Of a stretch of DNA of 64,000 nucleotides, positions 10,031 through 20,447 are shown in pieces (position 1 is the stretch's first letter; each line of letters opens with the position of its first letter). Both the position numbers and the translations under genes were made by a program. This DNA is from Alphaproteobacteria bacterium (GTDB lineage Bacteria > Pseudomonadota > Alphaproteobacteria > Sphingomonadales > JAKSBY01): contig JAJFIV010000027.1 in assembly GCA_021774625.1 (NCBI GenBank), forward strand, positions 1 through 64,000, read 5' to 3'. The notes under the pieces are model-generated. The model was not told the origin of the DNA. It did not search any database and was given only the letters and a program-made list of their open reading frames with translations.

Positions 10031-10047
10031 TGATAAATTCAGGGTGA

Positions 10048-10920
10048 TCAGGGCAAGGTAGCCTCAAAAATCCGTTCCATACCCGCCAAATCCCGATGGA
10101 TTTTGGTCGGCATGAGACCGTTTTCGCACAAAATGGCCTCCACTGCGCTTTTTTGCCCGGCGCCGATTTCAAAAAAGGCGGCGCCATCCCTTTTGAGCAT
10201 AGCGGGCAGGGCCGCCGCGATGATCCGGTAGCAGTCCAGCCCCTCCGTTCCGCCCGCGAGTGCGCCCGCCGGTTCATAACGGACGACATCCGGCAAAAGC
10301 CCTGCCATATCGCCGGCCGGAATATAGGGCGGATTGGAAAGGACCAGATCGAACGGCCCTTCGGTTTCCAGATCATCCATCCAGTTGCTTTTGATCAATC
10401 GGCAGCGATTTTCCTGCCGATGCCGGACTGCATTCCGCCGGGCGACATCCAGGGCATCTGCCGACCGGTCGGCGCCAAGCCCGGCGGCATTCGGCAATTC
10501 GCTTAACAGGGCAATCAGCAGACACCCGCTGCCGGTTCCAAGATCAAGAATATGCCAGGGGTGGTCCCGGCCTTTCTTGTTTTTCTCGATGAAGGCCAGC
10601 GCGGCCTCAATCAGGGTTTCGCTGTCCGGCCTCGGGATCAGAACCGCGCCGCTCACCTCAAATGACAGCCCCCAAAATTCCTTTTCGCCGAGAATATAGG
10701 CCACGGGCTCACGCTGTTCGCGGCGATCCGCCATGGCATAAAAATGGTTGCGCCTTGCCCGGCTGATCTCTGGTGTGTCAAGAGTATACAGCGCCAGCCG
10801 TTCACAGTTCAAAGCGCATGCCAGCAGCAGTTCCGCATCCAGCCGCGCCGTCTCAATCCCGGCTTTTGTCAGCCGCGCTTCCACTTCTTTCAGAAGAGCA
10901 AAAATATCATCCTGCATCAT
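10048..10920 (-). CDS. prmC: Peptide chain release factor N5-glutamine methyltransferase
   Basis: SAM-dependent enzyme that methylates the Gln of the GGQ motif in release factors RF1 and RF2. The SAM site is seen in [14 protein letters not shown] and the catalytic glutamine-binding motif in [10 protein letters not shown]. The N-terminal helical domain contains [11 protein letters not shown]. The ATG at 10920 matches the usual family N-terminus and overlaps the end of prfA by 14 bp; an ATG at 10917 and a longer frame from 10950 are possible, and none has a strong ribosome binding site, consistent with coupling to prfA. Its substrate RF1 is encoded immediately upstream. Confidence 0.95.
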   Translation of the reverse strand: MMQDDIFALLKEVEARLTKAGIETARLDAELLLACALNCERLALYTLDTPEISRARRNHFYAMADRREQREPVAYILGEKEFWGLSFEVSGAVLIPRPDSETLIEAALAFIEKNKKGRDHPWHILDLGTGSGCLLIALLSELPNAAGLGADRSADALDVARRNAVRHRQENRCRLIKSNWMDDLETEGPFDLVLSNPPYIPAGDMAGLLPDVVRYEPAGALAGGTEGLDCYRIIAAALPAMLKRDGAAFFEIGAGQKSAVEAILCENGLMPTKIHRDLAGMERIFEATLP

Positions 10921-11995
10921 CGGCCAGGGCGGCCAGACGGGACGCTTCATCTTCCGCCGTCAATGCGAAGATCAATTCGTCCAGAGCGCTGCCTTCGAGA
11001 ATCTGATCCAGTTTGTGCAGGGTCAGATTAATCCGGTGATCGCTGACGCGCCCTTGCGGAAAATTATAGGTGCGGATGCGTTCGGACCGGTCGCCGCTGC
11101 CGACCTGAGAGCGCCGGGTATCAGCCCGTTCCTGATCGGCAATCTCCCGCTCCCGTTCGTAAAGCCGGGCGCGCAGCACTTTCATGGCCTTTTCCTTGTT
11201 TTTATGCTGGGATTTCTCATCCTGCTGCTGGACCACAAGACCGGACGGGATATGGGTGATGCGGACAGCGGAATCGGTGGTGTTGACCGACTGTCCACCG
11301 GGACCGGAGGCGCGGAAAATATCAATCCGCAAATCCTTTTCATCGATTTTGACATCCACCTCTTCCGGCTCCGGCAGCACTGCTACGGTCGCCGCTGAAG
11401 TATGAATGCGGCCGCCGGATTCCGTTTCCGGCACCCGTTGCACCCGATGCACGCCGGATTCATATTTCAGCTTGGCAAATACGCCTTTGCCAACAATGGC
11501 CGCCACCACTTCCTTAAAGCCGCCGACATCACCGGCGGAAATATTCAGCGGGTTCACCTTCCAGCCCTGCAATTCCGCAAAGCGCTGATACATCCGGTAA
11601 AGGTCGCCGGCAAAAAGCGCCGCCTCATTGCCGCCGGTGCCGGCGCGGATTTCCAGAATGGCCGGGCGGTCATCGGCCACATCCTTGGGCAGCAAAAGGA
11701 CCGCCAGTGCTTTTTCCATCTTGGGGATTTCTCCCTTCAGGCGATGCCATTCCTCGGACGCCATCTCGCGCATCTCCGCATCGCTGTCGGCATCCTCCAT
11801 CATTTCCGCCAGATCGGCGAATTCAAGGCGGGCGGCTTTCAGGGCTTCCGCCTCTTTCACCACCGGCTCAAGGTCGGAAAACTCTCTGGAAAGGGCAATA
11901 AATTCCTCCCGCCCCAGCGCACCGGCATCCTGCAGCTTTTCCTGCAAAAAAAGATGGCGTTGCAGAATCTGATCGATTTTTTCCGAAGGGATCAT
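10907..11995 (-). CDS. prfA: Peptide chain release factor 1
   Basis: RF1 of 362 residues, reads UAA and UAG stop codons in the ribosomal A site. The peptidyl-hydrolysis motif GGQ is in [19 protein letters not shown], followed by the usual basic helix ([16 protein letters not shown]). The N-terminal coiled coil and decoding domain are of normal length. The start overlaps hisS by 4 bp and the end overlaps prmC, so hisS-prfA-prmC are probably translated from one message. Confidence 0.97.
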   Translation of the reverse strand: MIPSEKIDQILQRHLFLQEKLQDAGALGREEFIALSREFSDLEPVVKEAEALKAARLEFADLAEMMEDADSDAEMREMASEEWHRLKGEIPKMEKALAVLLLPKDVADDRPAILEIRAGTGGNEAALFAGDLYRMYQRFAELQGWKVNPLNISAGDVGGFKEVVAAIVGKGVFAKLKYESGVHRVQRVPETESGGRIHTSAATVAVLPEPEEVDVKIDEKDLRIDIFRASGPGGQSVNTTDSAVRITHIPSGLVVQQQDEKSQHKNKEKAMKVLRARLYEREREIADQERADTRRSQVGSGDRSERIRTYNFPQGRVSDHRINLTLHKLDQILEGSALDELIFALTAEDEASRLAALADDAG

Positions 11996-13236
11996 GCTTT
12001 TTGCTCCAGCGCATGGTCGAGATCAGACAACAGGACCAGGGTCTGTTCCCCGCCATCAAGATCGCGCAGCATGACGGATCGCCCGGCCAATTCCTCTTCG
12101 CCCATGATCAAGGCAAAAACCGCCTTCTGCTTGTTGGCCCGGGACAGCCGTTTTTTGACGTTGCCGCTATAAGACAGCTCCACTGAATGGCCTTTGCCGC
12201 GCAGATCAAAAGCCAGCTTTCGCGCCGCTGTTGCGGCATCCTCACCAATGGGAATAATCGCAATGGGACGCGGGCTTTCCGGTGTATGTTCCAGCAGCAT
12301 GGCCAGCCGTTCAATACCGCCGGCCCAGCCGACACCAGGCGTGGGGGGGCCGCCCAGCTGTTCGATCAGACCATCATAGCGGCCGCCGCCGATGACCGTT
12401 CCCTGGGCCCCCAAGGCATCGGTGACAAATTCAAAGGCGGTGTGACAATAATAATCAAGGCCGCGCACCAACGCCGGATTTTCAAGATATCCTAGCCCCA
12501 ATTCATCGAGGCCCGACTTGACGGCGGCAAAAAAGTCAGCGGCCTCGGCGGTGAAATAATCACCGATTTTTGGGGCGCTTTCCACCAGCGCCCGGTCGCC
12601 TTCATCCTTCGAATCAAGAATCCGCAGGGGATTGCGCTCAAGCCGGGACCGGCTGTCTTCCGATAATTTCGACCGATGACCCTGAAAATAGTCCACCAGC
12701 GCCGCCCGGAAAGCCCGGCGGCTTTCCGCATCCCCCAGACTGTTCAGATTCAACAGGGTCTTATCGGCCACGCCAAGGGCCTGAAGGGTCTGGTAACCAA
12801 GGGCAATGATATCCACATCAGCGGCAGGCCCCGCCTCGCCGATGATTTCCGCATCAAGTTGATGAAACTGGCGGAATCGGCCCTTTTGCGGGCGTTCATA
12901 ACGGAACATGGGGCCATGGGCGTAAAATTTACAGGTTCCGAACTGACGCAGGCCTTCCGAAATAAACGCCCGGGCGATGCCGGCGGTATATTCCGGCCTC
13001 AGGGTCAGCTGCTCGCCGCCGCGGTCTTCGAACGTATACATTTCTTTTGCGACCACGTCCGATGTGTCGCCAAGGGTCCGTTTAAAGACCTCGGTAAATT
13101 CGAAAACAGGCGTCGCGATGGGGTCAAAGCCGAAGCGTTCAGCCACCGCCTGGAATTCGGAGACCACATGCGCCTGACGCCGGGCGTCATCGCCCCATAT
13201 ATCACGCGTACCGCGAACCGGTAGAAGTTTGGACAC
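11992..13236 (-). CDS. hisS: Histidine--tRNA ligase
   Basis: Class II aminoacyl-tRNA synthetase of 414 residues that charges tRNA-His. N-terminal [12 protein letters not shown] matches the family; motif 2 is seen in [20 protein letters not shown], and the histidine-binding segments are [16 protein letters not shown] and GGGRYDGL. The C-terminal anticodon-binding domain covers the last 90 residues. The start is a GTG with AGGA 7 nt upstream. The 3' end overlaps prfA by 4 bp. Confidence 0.97.
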   Translation of the reverse strand: MSKLLPVRGTRDIWGDDARRQAHVVSEFQAVAERFGFDPIATPVFEFTEVFKRTLGDTSDVVAKEMYTFEDRGGEQLTLRPEYTAGIARAFISEGLRQFGTCKFYAHGPMFRYERPQKGRFRQFHQLDAEIIGEAGPAADVDIIALGYQTLQALGVADKTLLNLNSLGDAESRRAFRAALVDYFQGHRSKLSEDSRSRLERNPLRILDSKDEGDRALVESAPKIGDYFTAEAADFFAAVKSGLDELGLGYLENPALVRGLDYYCHTAFEFVTDALGAQGTVIGGGRYDGLIEQLGGPPTPGVGWAGGIERLAMLLEHTPESPRPIAIIPIGEDAATAARKLAFDLRGKGHSVELSYSGNVKKRLSRANKQKAVFALIMGEEELAGRSVMLRDLDGGEQTLVLLSDLDHALEQKA

Positions 13237-13264
13237 AGATTTATCCTGTCCTTAAAATGTTGAG

Positions 13265-14404
13265 CTAATGGGCCGCTGATGCAGCCTGAGGTTCCGCATC
13301 GGCCGCCGCCGCGGCCTCCAATTCCGCCGCCTTGGCTTCGACCAGTTCAACAATATGGTCCACCAGCGCATCGTCCTTGATTTTGTGATCGGTGACGCCG
13401 GAAAGATAAACCATATGATTGCCGTTGCCGCCGCCGGTCAGGCCAATATCGGTTTCCCGCGCTTCACCGGGGCCATTGACGACACAGCCGATTATGGAAA
13501 GGCTGAGCGGCGTCGAAATATGGGCAAGGCGCTCTTCCAGGGTTTCCACGGTCTTAATCACCGGAAAAGCCTGACGGGCGCAGGACGGGCAGGAAACGAT
13601 CCTGACCCCGCGATGACGCAGACCGAGCGATTTCAGAATATCGTATCCGACTTTGATTTCTTCCACCGGATCGGCAGAGAGCGAGACCCGGATGGTATCC
13701 CCAATCCCGGCCCACAGCAGCATGCCCATGCCGATGGAGGATTTGACCGAGCCGGAGCGAAAACCGCCCGCCTCGGTAATGCCGAGATGCAGTGGATAAT
13801 CGCAGGCGCCGGCCAGTCCCTGATAGGCGGCAACCGCCAGAAACACATCGGACGCCTTGCAGCTGATCTTAAATTCGTGAAAGTCGTTATCTTCCAAAAT
13901 ACGGGCGTGATCGAGCGCGCTTTCCACCATGGCTTCGGGACAGGGTTCGCCATATTTTTCCAAAAGGTGCCGTTCCAGCGACCCCGCATTGACGCCGATC
14001 CGCATGGAACAGCCATTAGCCTTGGCGGCCCGCACCACTTCCCTGACCCGGTCCGCGGAGCCGATATTGCCGGGATTGATCCTGAGACAGGCTGCTCCCG
14101 CATCGGCGGCTTCCAGCGCCCGCTTATAGTGAAAATGGATATCGGCGACGATCGGCACATTGGCCGCCCGGCAGATTTCCGGCATGGCCGCGGTCGATTC
14201 CTCATCGGGGCAGGAAACCCGGATGATATCGGCGCCGGCCTCTTCAATCTGACGGATCTGATTGATGGTGGCCCGGGCGTCACTGGTCAGGGCATTGGTC
14301 ATGCTCTGCACGGTAATCGGCGCATCGCCGCCAACCGGTACATTACCAACCATGATCTGCCGGGATTCCCGGCGAAAAATATCGCGATAGGGACGAACGC
14401 TCAT
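13265..14404 (-). CDS. ispG: 4-hydroxy-3-methylbut-2-enyl-diphosphate synthase
   Basis: IspG/GcpE, 4Fe-4S enzyme of the non-mevalonate isoprenoid pathway, converts ME-cPP to HMBPP. Family motifs: [11 protein letters not shown] at the N-terminus, the TIM-barrel core, and the cluster cysteines in CPSCARQAF and [12 protein letters not shown]. The C-terminus carries an Ala-rich tail (about 20 residues) that is not part of the conserved fold. The ATG at 14404 has AAGGA 7 nt upstream. The gene lies 28 bp upstream of hisS on the same strand. Confidence 0.96.
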   Translation of the reverse strand: MSVRPYRDIFRRESRQIMVGNVPVGGDAPITVQSMTNALTSDARATINQIRQIEEAGADIIRVSCPDEESTAAMPEICRAANVPIVADIHFHYKRALEAADAGAACLRINPGNIGSADRVREVVRAAKANGCSMRIGVNAGSLERHLLEKYGEPCPEAMVESALDHARILEDNDFHEFKISCKASDVFLAVAAYQGLAGACDYPLHLGITEAGGFRSGSVKSSIGMGMLLWAGIGDTIRVSLSADPVEEIKVGYDILKSLGLRHRGVRIVSCPSCARQAFPVIKTVETLEERLAHISTPLSLSIIGCVVNGPGEARETDIGLTGGGNGNHMVYLSGVTDHKIKDDALVDHIVELVEAKAAELEAAAAADAEPQAASAAH

Positions 14405-14509
14405 CAAAGCATCCTTAAAAAGCCAAACCGGCCCTTAAAATGGTGAAAGTTACGGCGGATAGCAAGGCCTTATCCGCATTTGCTGCAAACATTTAATGGA
14501 ATTAGACCG

Positions 14510-15529
14510 TTAGCGCAAGGCACCCAGTTTGGTGGCAACGGCCGCTCCCATCCTGAGGCGCTCGGGATCCAGGGCTATATTGCGCACGATCCCGCCCCGT
14601 GCCCCCAAATTACGCATCGGTTCGCCGTCAACATGGATGGCCAGTGCGCCGGCATTGCTGGTGGTCAGGCTCAGTCCGTCGAGGGCGGGTGGAAAATAGC
14701 TTTCGCCGGCAGCCAGCACATGGTCGAGGATCACCTGATCATTGCGGCCGGTGATCCGGACCCAGACGTCCTCAGTGGCCCGCAGCAGAATACGCGAAGC
14801 GGCCCCTGGCAAGTCTTCCGCCGGCCGCTCGGGCGATCTTACCGGCAGCAGCGAAGCCGGCGCCATGCTTTCGAAAGAAGTCCGGACAATCACCGTCTTT
14901 TTTTCCTCCGGTTGCCCGTTAATGATTTCGCGTTCCGGCGCCGGGCTGGCCGTCTTTGTTGCAGCCGCAGGGTCATTTTCTGCCTCAGGCGCACGGCTAT
15001 TCAACGCCATTTCGGAATAAGCGGCCTGTTGCGCTTCCGGCTGTTCGGCAGGACTTTCCACCAGCGCCGACAGATGCTGCGGCAGAGGCATGACCCGGTT
15101 CTCAGTGATATTTGTCTGCGCGAAATTATGAAACCAGCCAAAATAAGCTATGCCGATGACAGCCGCTGTCAGCGCCAAAAGCGATCGTGCAGGAAAACGG
15201 GAATCTTCAATGGGCTCGGGAAAATGGAGATGGGGCTTGGCCTCTGTAAGCGAATATTCATTTTTAAACTGGGCCGCCAGTTTTTCCCCGTCGAGCCGCA
15301 GATGACGGGCATAAGAGCGCAAAAACCCGATTGAATAAGCGAAAGCCGGGAGATCGGCATATTGATCCTCTTCCAGCGCCCGGAGGTGACGCGACCGGAT
15401 GCGGGTCGCACTTTCTATGCTTTCAAATTTTCTGCGCTGCCGAAGACGCGCCGCCTTCAATTGCGCCCCAACGCTCTCGGTTTTTTGATCGTTCACAGCC
15501 GGCATTCCTGTGACGGCGTCATTCTGCAC
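14510..15529 (-). CDS. RodZ-like helix-turn-helix / DUF4115 membrane protein
   Basis: Bitopic protein of 339 residues resembling the cell-shape factor RodZ. It has an N-terminal xenobiotic-response-type HTH (GAQLKAARLRQRRKFESIESA, then LEEDQYADLPAFAYSIGFLRSYARHL), one membrane helix (about 118-137), a variable Ala/Glu/Pro linker and a C-terminal DUF4115 beta domain (EDVWVRITGRNDQ and LDGLSLTTSNAG). It probably links MreB filaments to the wall machinery. The GTG at 15529 is the longest start; an ATG eight codons later is also possible and neither has a good ribosome binding site. The gene precedes ispG, an order seen in other proteobacteria. Confidence 0.85.
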   Translation of the reverse strand: MQNDAVTGMPAVNDQKTESVGAQLKAARLRQRRKFESIESATRIRSRHLRALEEDQYADLPAFAYSIGFLRSYARHLRLDGEKLAAQFKNEYSLTEAKPHLHFPEPIEDSRFPARSLLALTAAVIGIAYFGWFHNFAQTNITENRVMPLPQHLSALVESPAEQPEAQQAAYSEMALNSRAPEAENDPAAATKTASPAPEREIINGQPEEKKTVIVRTSFESMAPASLLPVRSPERPAEDLPGAASRILLRATEDVWVRITGRNDQVILDHVLAAGESYFPPALDGLSLTTSNAGALAIHVDGEPMRNLGARGGIVRNIALDPERLRMGAAVATKLGALR

Positions 15530-15643
15530 CGTCTTTATTAGCCCCTAACCCATCTCTCAAAGCTCTGACCCCCTCCACTCGCCCTTCATTCCGGATAATC
15601 GGACCGGCCGGTAAAATGGCGTCTGCTTTTAGAGTAATGAGGG

Positions 15644-15686
15644 AGAGTCAATAAAAAATTAAGCGGCAGAGTCAATAAGAAATTAA
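15644..15686. repeat. Two 19-bp imperfect direct repeats upstream of rodZ-like gene
   Basis: AGAGTCAATAAAAAATTAA at 15644-15662 and AGAGTCAATAAGAAATTAA at 15668-15686 differ at one base and are offset by 24 bp. They lie between ptsP and the rodZ-like gene. They may be a regulatory site or slippage product. Confidence 0.6.
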
Positions 15687-15728
15687 TTACGCCAGGATGT
15701 TACCGCTACCCGTTCACCCCATCTGCGA

Positions 15729-17993
15729 TCATATGATGACAGCATGGTCTTTCGCAAAAGAACGCAGCTTTTCCCGAAGGCTGTGATCCGGCGAATTGAG
15801 CAGCGGCAACAGAAAATCCGTTACCGCTTTCACGTCAAGACTTCGCACCATGGTACGGACCGGACCGATGGCCGAAGGGGATATGGAAAGCCGCTTCAGG
15901 CCAAGCCCCATAAGGGCCATGGCTTCCAGCGGCCGGCTTCCCATCTCGCCGCAAAGGGTGACCGGAACCCCTGCTTCATTGCAGGTCTTGACCACCCATT
16001 GGATCAGGGATAAGGCGGCGGGGGAGAGCAGATCATAACGGTCCGCAAGCCGCGGATTGGCCCGGTCGCTGGCGAAGAAAAACTGCATCAGATCGTTGGT
16101 TCCGATGGAAATAAAATCCACTTCCGGTAACAGACTATTCATCTGCCAGGCCAGGGAAGGCACCTCCAGCATGCAGCCGATGCGGATTTTCGCCGGGGCT
16201 GGTTTTTTCAGCTTTTCGAGTCGCCGCACCTCCTTGGCAACGACGTCCTTCGCATCCCTGACCTCGGAAACGTCGGCGATCATCGGAAACATAATGTTGA
16301 GACAGCGCCCCGTCGCCGCCATCAGAAGAGCCCTGATCTGATACCGCAGAAGGGCCGGACGGTCGAGCGCAACGCGGATGGCGCGCCAGCCAAGAGCAGG
16401 ATTTTCTTCCCGGTCATGGGGCAAAAACGGCACCGACTTATCGCCGCCAAGATCGAGGGTGCGGAAAATGACCGGCTTGTCGCCCGCCGCGTCCATCACT
16501 TCCCGGTACAGCGCCATCTGGGTATCAAGCCGGGGCAGCGTGGAACTGACCATGAACTGAAATTCGGTCCGGAAAAGCCCTATTCCGCCGGCGCCGGTTG
16601 CATCCAGATTGGGCAGATCGATCAGCAAGCCGCCATTCATCAGAAGCTGCACCGGAACGCCATCCCTGCTGATTGCAGGCAGGTGACGCTGGGCGGCATA
16701 TTCGGCGACCCGGGCCTCACGGATGGCGATGTTATCCTGATAGGTCTCAACAATATCGTCGGTCGGGCGGATAAAGACATGTCCGCCCTCGCAATCGACG
16801 ATAACATTTTCGCCGTCCTCCACCGAGGACAGTATTCCTCTCACGCGGCCAATCATCGGGATGCCCATCGCCCGGGCAATGATGGTGACATGGGCCGTTG
16901 GCGACCCCTCCTCCAGGGCGATGCCTTTCAAATATGTCCGGTCATAATCCAGAAGCTCTGAAGGCCCCAGCGACTTGGCAATGATAATCGTGTCCGCTTT
17001 CAGGGGCTCTTCCGCCGCCGTTCCGGTGCGGCCGGCGAGAATTCTGATCAGGCGGTGCGCCAGATCATCGAAGTCACTCAGCCGTTCCCTTAGATAAGGA
17101 TCGCTGGTTCTCATCATCTGGGTATGCATGTCCTGCTGCACCCGTTCGACCGCGGCTTCGGCGGTAAGGCCGGATTGGATGGCATCCTTGATTTTTCGCT
17201 GCCAGCCCCTGTCATAGGCAAACATTTTATAGGTTTCGAGAATGTCCCGGTGTTCCCCGGCCGTCGCAATTTCCGCCACCGACATCATCCGGTCCAGTTC
17301 ACGCCGCATGGTATCGAAAGCTTCCTGCAGGCGGCTGATTTCCTGTTCGGCATCATCGGCAATCAGTTGCGTCACTTCGACTTTGGGTTCGTGGAAAACC
17401 GCAGCGCCGCTGGCAATACCGTCCGCAAGTTTCTGGCCATCAAGCACTAGCGATTGACCGGCGCCCGCCGTTCCGTTGCCGTTATTCGCTGATTCCAGAA
17501 GATCGCCGGTGCCTACCAGTTCGGCGAGCACCATGGAGATGGTTTGCAGTGCTTCAACCTCTTCATCCGAATACCGCCGGGTGACCTTGTTCTGCACTAC
17601 CAGTACGCCAACCACGCGGCCATGGCGGACAAGCGGGACACCCAACAGGGAATGATAGATTTCCTCGCCGGTTTCGGGCCGGTAGACAAAAGAGGGATGA
17701 GTGGAAGCTTCGGGCAGATTGAGCGGCAGCGCATTAAAAGCGATCAGTCCGACAAGACCTTCGCCGAATTTCAGCCTGGTCTGATGGACCGCTTCCGGCT
17801 TAAGGCCTTCGGTGGCGAATAACTCAAGCTCGCCCCCTGACCGCGCGAGGTAGACCGAGCACACTTCGGCCACCATGTTGCGGGCAATCTCCTTCACCAC
17901 CTTATTAAGACGGGATTGCGCCGAACCGGCTCCCGCCATCACTTTATGTAAACGGCGCAGCAATAATCTGGGGCGGCTTGTGAGATTATACAC
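15729..17993 (-). CDS. ptsP: Phosphoenolpyruvate--protein phosphotransferase PtsP (enzyme I-Ntr)
   Basis: First component of the nitrogen-related phosphotransferase chain; autophosphorylates with PEP and passes phosphate to NPr. 754 residues: an N-terminal GAF domain (about 25-160) that in this family senses glutamine, the swivelling phosphohistidine domain with SPTAHVTIIARAMGIP (His about 370), and the C-terminal PEP-binding barrel with FRTLDLGGDK and the active-site Cys in TLCGEMGSRPLEAM. The start is a GTG with GAGG 8 nt upstream. No NPr or EIIA gene lies in the window. It lies between the nitronate monooxygenase and the rodZ-like gene, same strand. Confidence 0.95.
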   Translation of the reverse strand: MYNLTSRPRLLLRRLHKVMAGAGSAQSRLNKVVKEIARNMVAEVCSVYLARSGGELELFATEGLKPEAVHQTRLKFGEGLVGLIAFNALPLNLPEASTHPSFVYRPETGEEIYHSLLGVPLVRHGRVVGVLVVQNKVTRRYSDEEVEALQTISMVLAELVGTGDLLESANNGNGTAGAGQSLVLDGQKLADGIASGAAVFHEPKVEVTQLIADDAEQEISRLQEAFDTMRRELDRMMSVAEIATAGEHRDILETYKMFAYDRGWQRKIKDAIQSGLTAEAAVERVQQDMHTQMMRTSDPYLRERLSDFDDLAHRLIRILAGRTGTAAEEPLKADTIIIAKSLGPSELLDYDRTYLKGIALEEGSPTAHVTIIARAMGIPMIGRVRGILSSVEDGENVIVDCEGGHVFIRPTDDIVETYQDNIAIREARVAEYAAQRHLPAISRDGVPVQLLMNGGLLIDLPNLDATGAGGIGLFRTEFQFMVSSTLPRLDTQMALYREVMDAAGDKPVIFRTLDLGGDKSVPFLPHDREENPALGWRAIRVALDRPALLRYQIRALLMAATGRCLNIMFPMIADVSEVRDAKDVVAKEVRRLEKLKKPAPAKIRIGCMLEVPSLAWQMNSLLPEVDFISIGTNDLMQFFFASDRANPRLADRYDLLSPAALSLIQWVVKTCNEAGVPVTLCGEMGSRPLEAMALMGLGLKRLSISPSAIGPVRTMVRSLDVKAVTDFLLPLLNSPDHSLREKLRSFAKDHAVII

Positions 17994-18036
17994 AGACTTT
18001 CCTCTGAGCCGAAATAAGGTTGACCGCTTTATACAT

Positions 18037-19071
18037 TCACTGTTTTTGTAGCAGAAAACTGGCGGCCTGTTCGATCAATTCTGCGATAATATCTTTTGTC
18101 GATTGCTCCAAGGTAACCATTCCAACACTTTGCCCGGCCATCAGTGATCCGGTTTCCACATCGCCGTCAATCACCGCGCGGCGCAGCGCACCGGCCCAAT
18201 AATGCTCAATGGCAAGCTGTGCCGCTGACTGATCAAGCTTGCCCGCCTGAAAATCGGCGATCACTTTTCGTTGATGGATCATAAACTCATCGGTTCCCTT
18301 GTTACGGATGGCGCGCACAGGGATGACCGGAAAACGGGCATCCAACTGAACGGTCGGGATCGCGTCACGCGCCGCCGCCCGTAGAAAGGCCTTTTTGAAA
18401 TTGGCGTGGGCAATGGATTCGGTGGCGCAGACAAAGCGCGTGCCAAGCTGGCAGCCGGCGGCTCCCATCCGCAGATAACTGGCAATGGCCTCGCCACGGC
18501 CAATCCCGCCGGCGACAAAGATGGGAATCTGATCAATATGCGGCAGGATTTCCTGAACCAGGACGGCGGTGGAAACCGGGCCGATATGGCCGCCGGCCTC
18601 GGCGCCCTCAATAATCAGGGCATCAACCCCGGAGCGCACAAACTTTTTGGCAAGCACCAGAGCCGGGACAAAACACAGCACCTTTGCGCCGCTGTCCTTG
18701 ATTTTCGCAATGGTCCCGCCATGCGGAATCCCGCCGGCCAGCACCACATGGCCGACTTTGTGAGCGGAACAGACATCGATGAGAGCATCCAGATCCGGAT
18801 GAAGAGTGATGAGATTAACTCCAAAGGGTTTTTTGGTCAGCGCCCGGGTCGCTTCAATCTCGGCGGATAAAAGAGCGGGTGTCATGCTGCCGCAGGCAAT
18901 AACTCCAAAACCGCCGGCATTGGAGATCGCGGACACCAGATTGCGTTCCGATACCCATGTCATGGCTCCGCCTAAAATGGCGGCATCCACCCCGAGGAAC
19001 GCTTTTCCCCGTTGCCATAATCTTTCCAGCTTTTCACAGCCTGCAACCTGATCGGCGTCTTTTAATGCCAT
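18037..19071 (-). CDS. Nitronate monooxygenase family FMN protein
   Basis: FMN-dependent TIM-barrel protein of 344 residues related to 2-nitropropane dioxygenase and to FabK-type enoyl reductases. Visible motifs: AILGGAMTWVSERNLVSAISNAGGFGVIACGSM at the N-terminus (substrate and FMN face), EGAEAGGHIG, and FVAGGIGRGEAIASYLRMGAAGCQLGTRF (phosphate binding). The usual catalytic His is present in the GGHIG loop. The start at 19071 is chosen because GAGGT lies 5 nt upstream and because the longer frame would run into lysC. It starts 10 bp after lysC. Whether the substrate is a nitronate or something else is open. Confidence 0.85.
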   Translation of the reverse strand: MALKDADQVAGCEKLERLWQRGKAFLGVDAAILGGAMTWVSERNLVSAISNAGGFGVIACGSMTPALLSAEIEATRALTKKPFGVNLITLHPDLDALIDVCSAHKVGHVVLAGGIPHGGTIAKIKDSGAKVLCFVPALVLAKKFVRSGVDALIIEGAEAGGHIGPVSTAVLVQEILPHIDQIPIFVAGGIGRGEAIASYLRMGAAGCQLGTRFVCATESIAHANFKKAFLRAAARDAIPTVQLDARFPVIPVRAIRNKGTDEFMIHQRKVIADFQAGKLDQSAAQLAIEHYWAGALRRAVIDGDVETGSLMAGQSVGMVTLEQSTKDIIAELIEQAASFLLQKQ

Positions 19072-19081
19072 TCTGACCTCA

Positions 19082-20308
19082 CTATTGTGCGGGCTCATCA
19101 AGCCCGTATGCCGTGTGCAGGGCGCGAACCGCCAATTCCGTATAAGCCGCATCCACCAGAACACTGATTTTTATTTCCGATGTGGAAATCACCTGAATAT
19201 TAATCCCTTTGTCTGCCAGCGCCTCGAACATTTTGCGGGCAATGCCGACATGGGAACGCATGCCGACGCCAACCACCGAAAGTTTAACCACATTATTGTC
19301 CGCAACGATACCGTCATAATCCACACGATCCTTCAAATCCTCCAATATCTTCAGAGTGTGTTTCAACTCGGTCGAAGGAACGGTAAAAGTAACGTCTGTG
19401 GTCTTGCCATCCTTGCCGATATTCTGGACGATCATATCGACATTGATATGCCCTTCCGCCAGCGGACCGAATATGGCGGCGGATATGCCGGGTTTATCCG
19501 TCACACCGAAGACCGTCAGTTTCGCATCATTTTTTGAATAGGCAATACCGGTAACCAGTTCCTGTTCCACAATTTCATCCTCGCCAACAACCAACGTTCC
19601 GGGAACGTCATCAAAACTTGATAAGACCTGCAGCCTCACTCCATGGCGCATGGCAAGCGCAACCGAACGGGTGTGCAATACCTTGGCGCCGAGCGAGGCC
19701 ATTTCAAGCATTTCCTCATAGGTCACTTTTTCCAGCTTGCGCGCCCGCGGCACGATCCTGGGATCAGTGGTGTAAACGCCATCCACATCGGTGTAAATAT
19801 CACAGCGGTCCGCTTTCAGCGCTGCCGCAAGCGCCACAGCCGTGGTATCGGACCCGCCCCGCCCCAGGGTCGTGATTCTGTTGTCATCGCCGAGACCCTG
19901 AAACCCTGCCACTACGGCCACCTGGCCATCTTGCAGTCTTTCTTCCAGAGACGCCACCTCAATGGCGTCGATTTTTGCCGCGCCATGGACGCCATCGGTC
20001 CGGATCGGTATCTGCCATCCCAGCCAGGAACGGGCGGAAACGCCCATTTCCTGGAGGATGATTGCCAAAAGTCCGGCGGTAATCTGTTCACCGGCGGATA
20101 CCACCGCATCATATTCCCTGGCATCATGCATTGGCGACGCATCCCGGCAAAAGCTGACCAGTTGATCCGTCGTTCCCGCCATGGCGGAAACCACGACCGC
20201 CACCTGGTGGCCGGCATCCACTGTCCGCTTGACGCGTGCGGCAACATTGCGGATGCGGCTCAGATCGCCGACAGATGTTCCACCGAATTTCTTGACAATG
20301 CGCGCCAT
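19082..20308 (-). CDS. lysC: Aspartate kinase
   Basis: Catalyses aspartate to aspartyl phosphate, the first step to Lys, Thr, Met and diaminopimelate. 408 residues: N-terminal kinase domain ([11 protein letters not shown] and later [16 protein letters not shown]), followed by two ACT domains in the last 150 residues ([18 protein letters not shown] and [21 protein letters not shown]) that usually mediate feedback inhibition. Diverges from ubiG across 139 bp. The monooxygenase gene follows directly. Confidence 0.96.
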   Translation of the reverse strand: MARIVKKFGGTSVGDLSRIRNVAARVKRTVDAGHQVAVVVSAMAGTTDQLVSFCRDASPMHDAREYDAVVSAGEQITAGLLAIILQEMGVSARSWLGWQIPIRTDGVHGAAKIDAIEVASLEERLQDGQVAVVAGFQGLGDDNRITTLGRGGSDTTAVALAAALKADRCDIYTDVDGVYTTDPRIVPRARKLEKVTYEEMLEMASLGAKVLHTRSVALAMRHGVRLQVLSSFDDVPGTLVVGEDEIVEQELVTGIAYSKNDAKLTVFGVTDKPGISAAIFGPLAEGHINVDMIVQNIGKDGKTTDVTFTVPSTELKHTLKILEDLKDRVDYDGIVADNNVVKLSVVGVGMRSHVGIARKMFEALADKGINIQVISTSEIKISVLVDAAYTELAVRALHTAYGLDEPAQ

Positions 20309-20447
20309 ATGAGTGTGTCCTTGTCACATGGACTTTGTCGGCGGCCCGGCCCCCGACCAAGTGCCGCTTCTTCTTAAGATGTCCTTTTGGCCAGCGCAAG
20401 GCCGGAGGGGCGCAGAGCAAGGGTCAAACCCGTAACAGGATTAAAAA

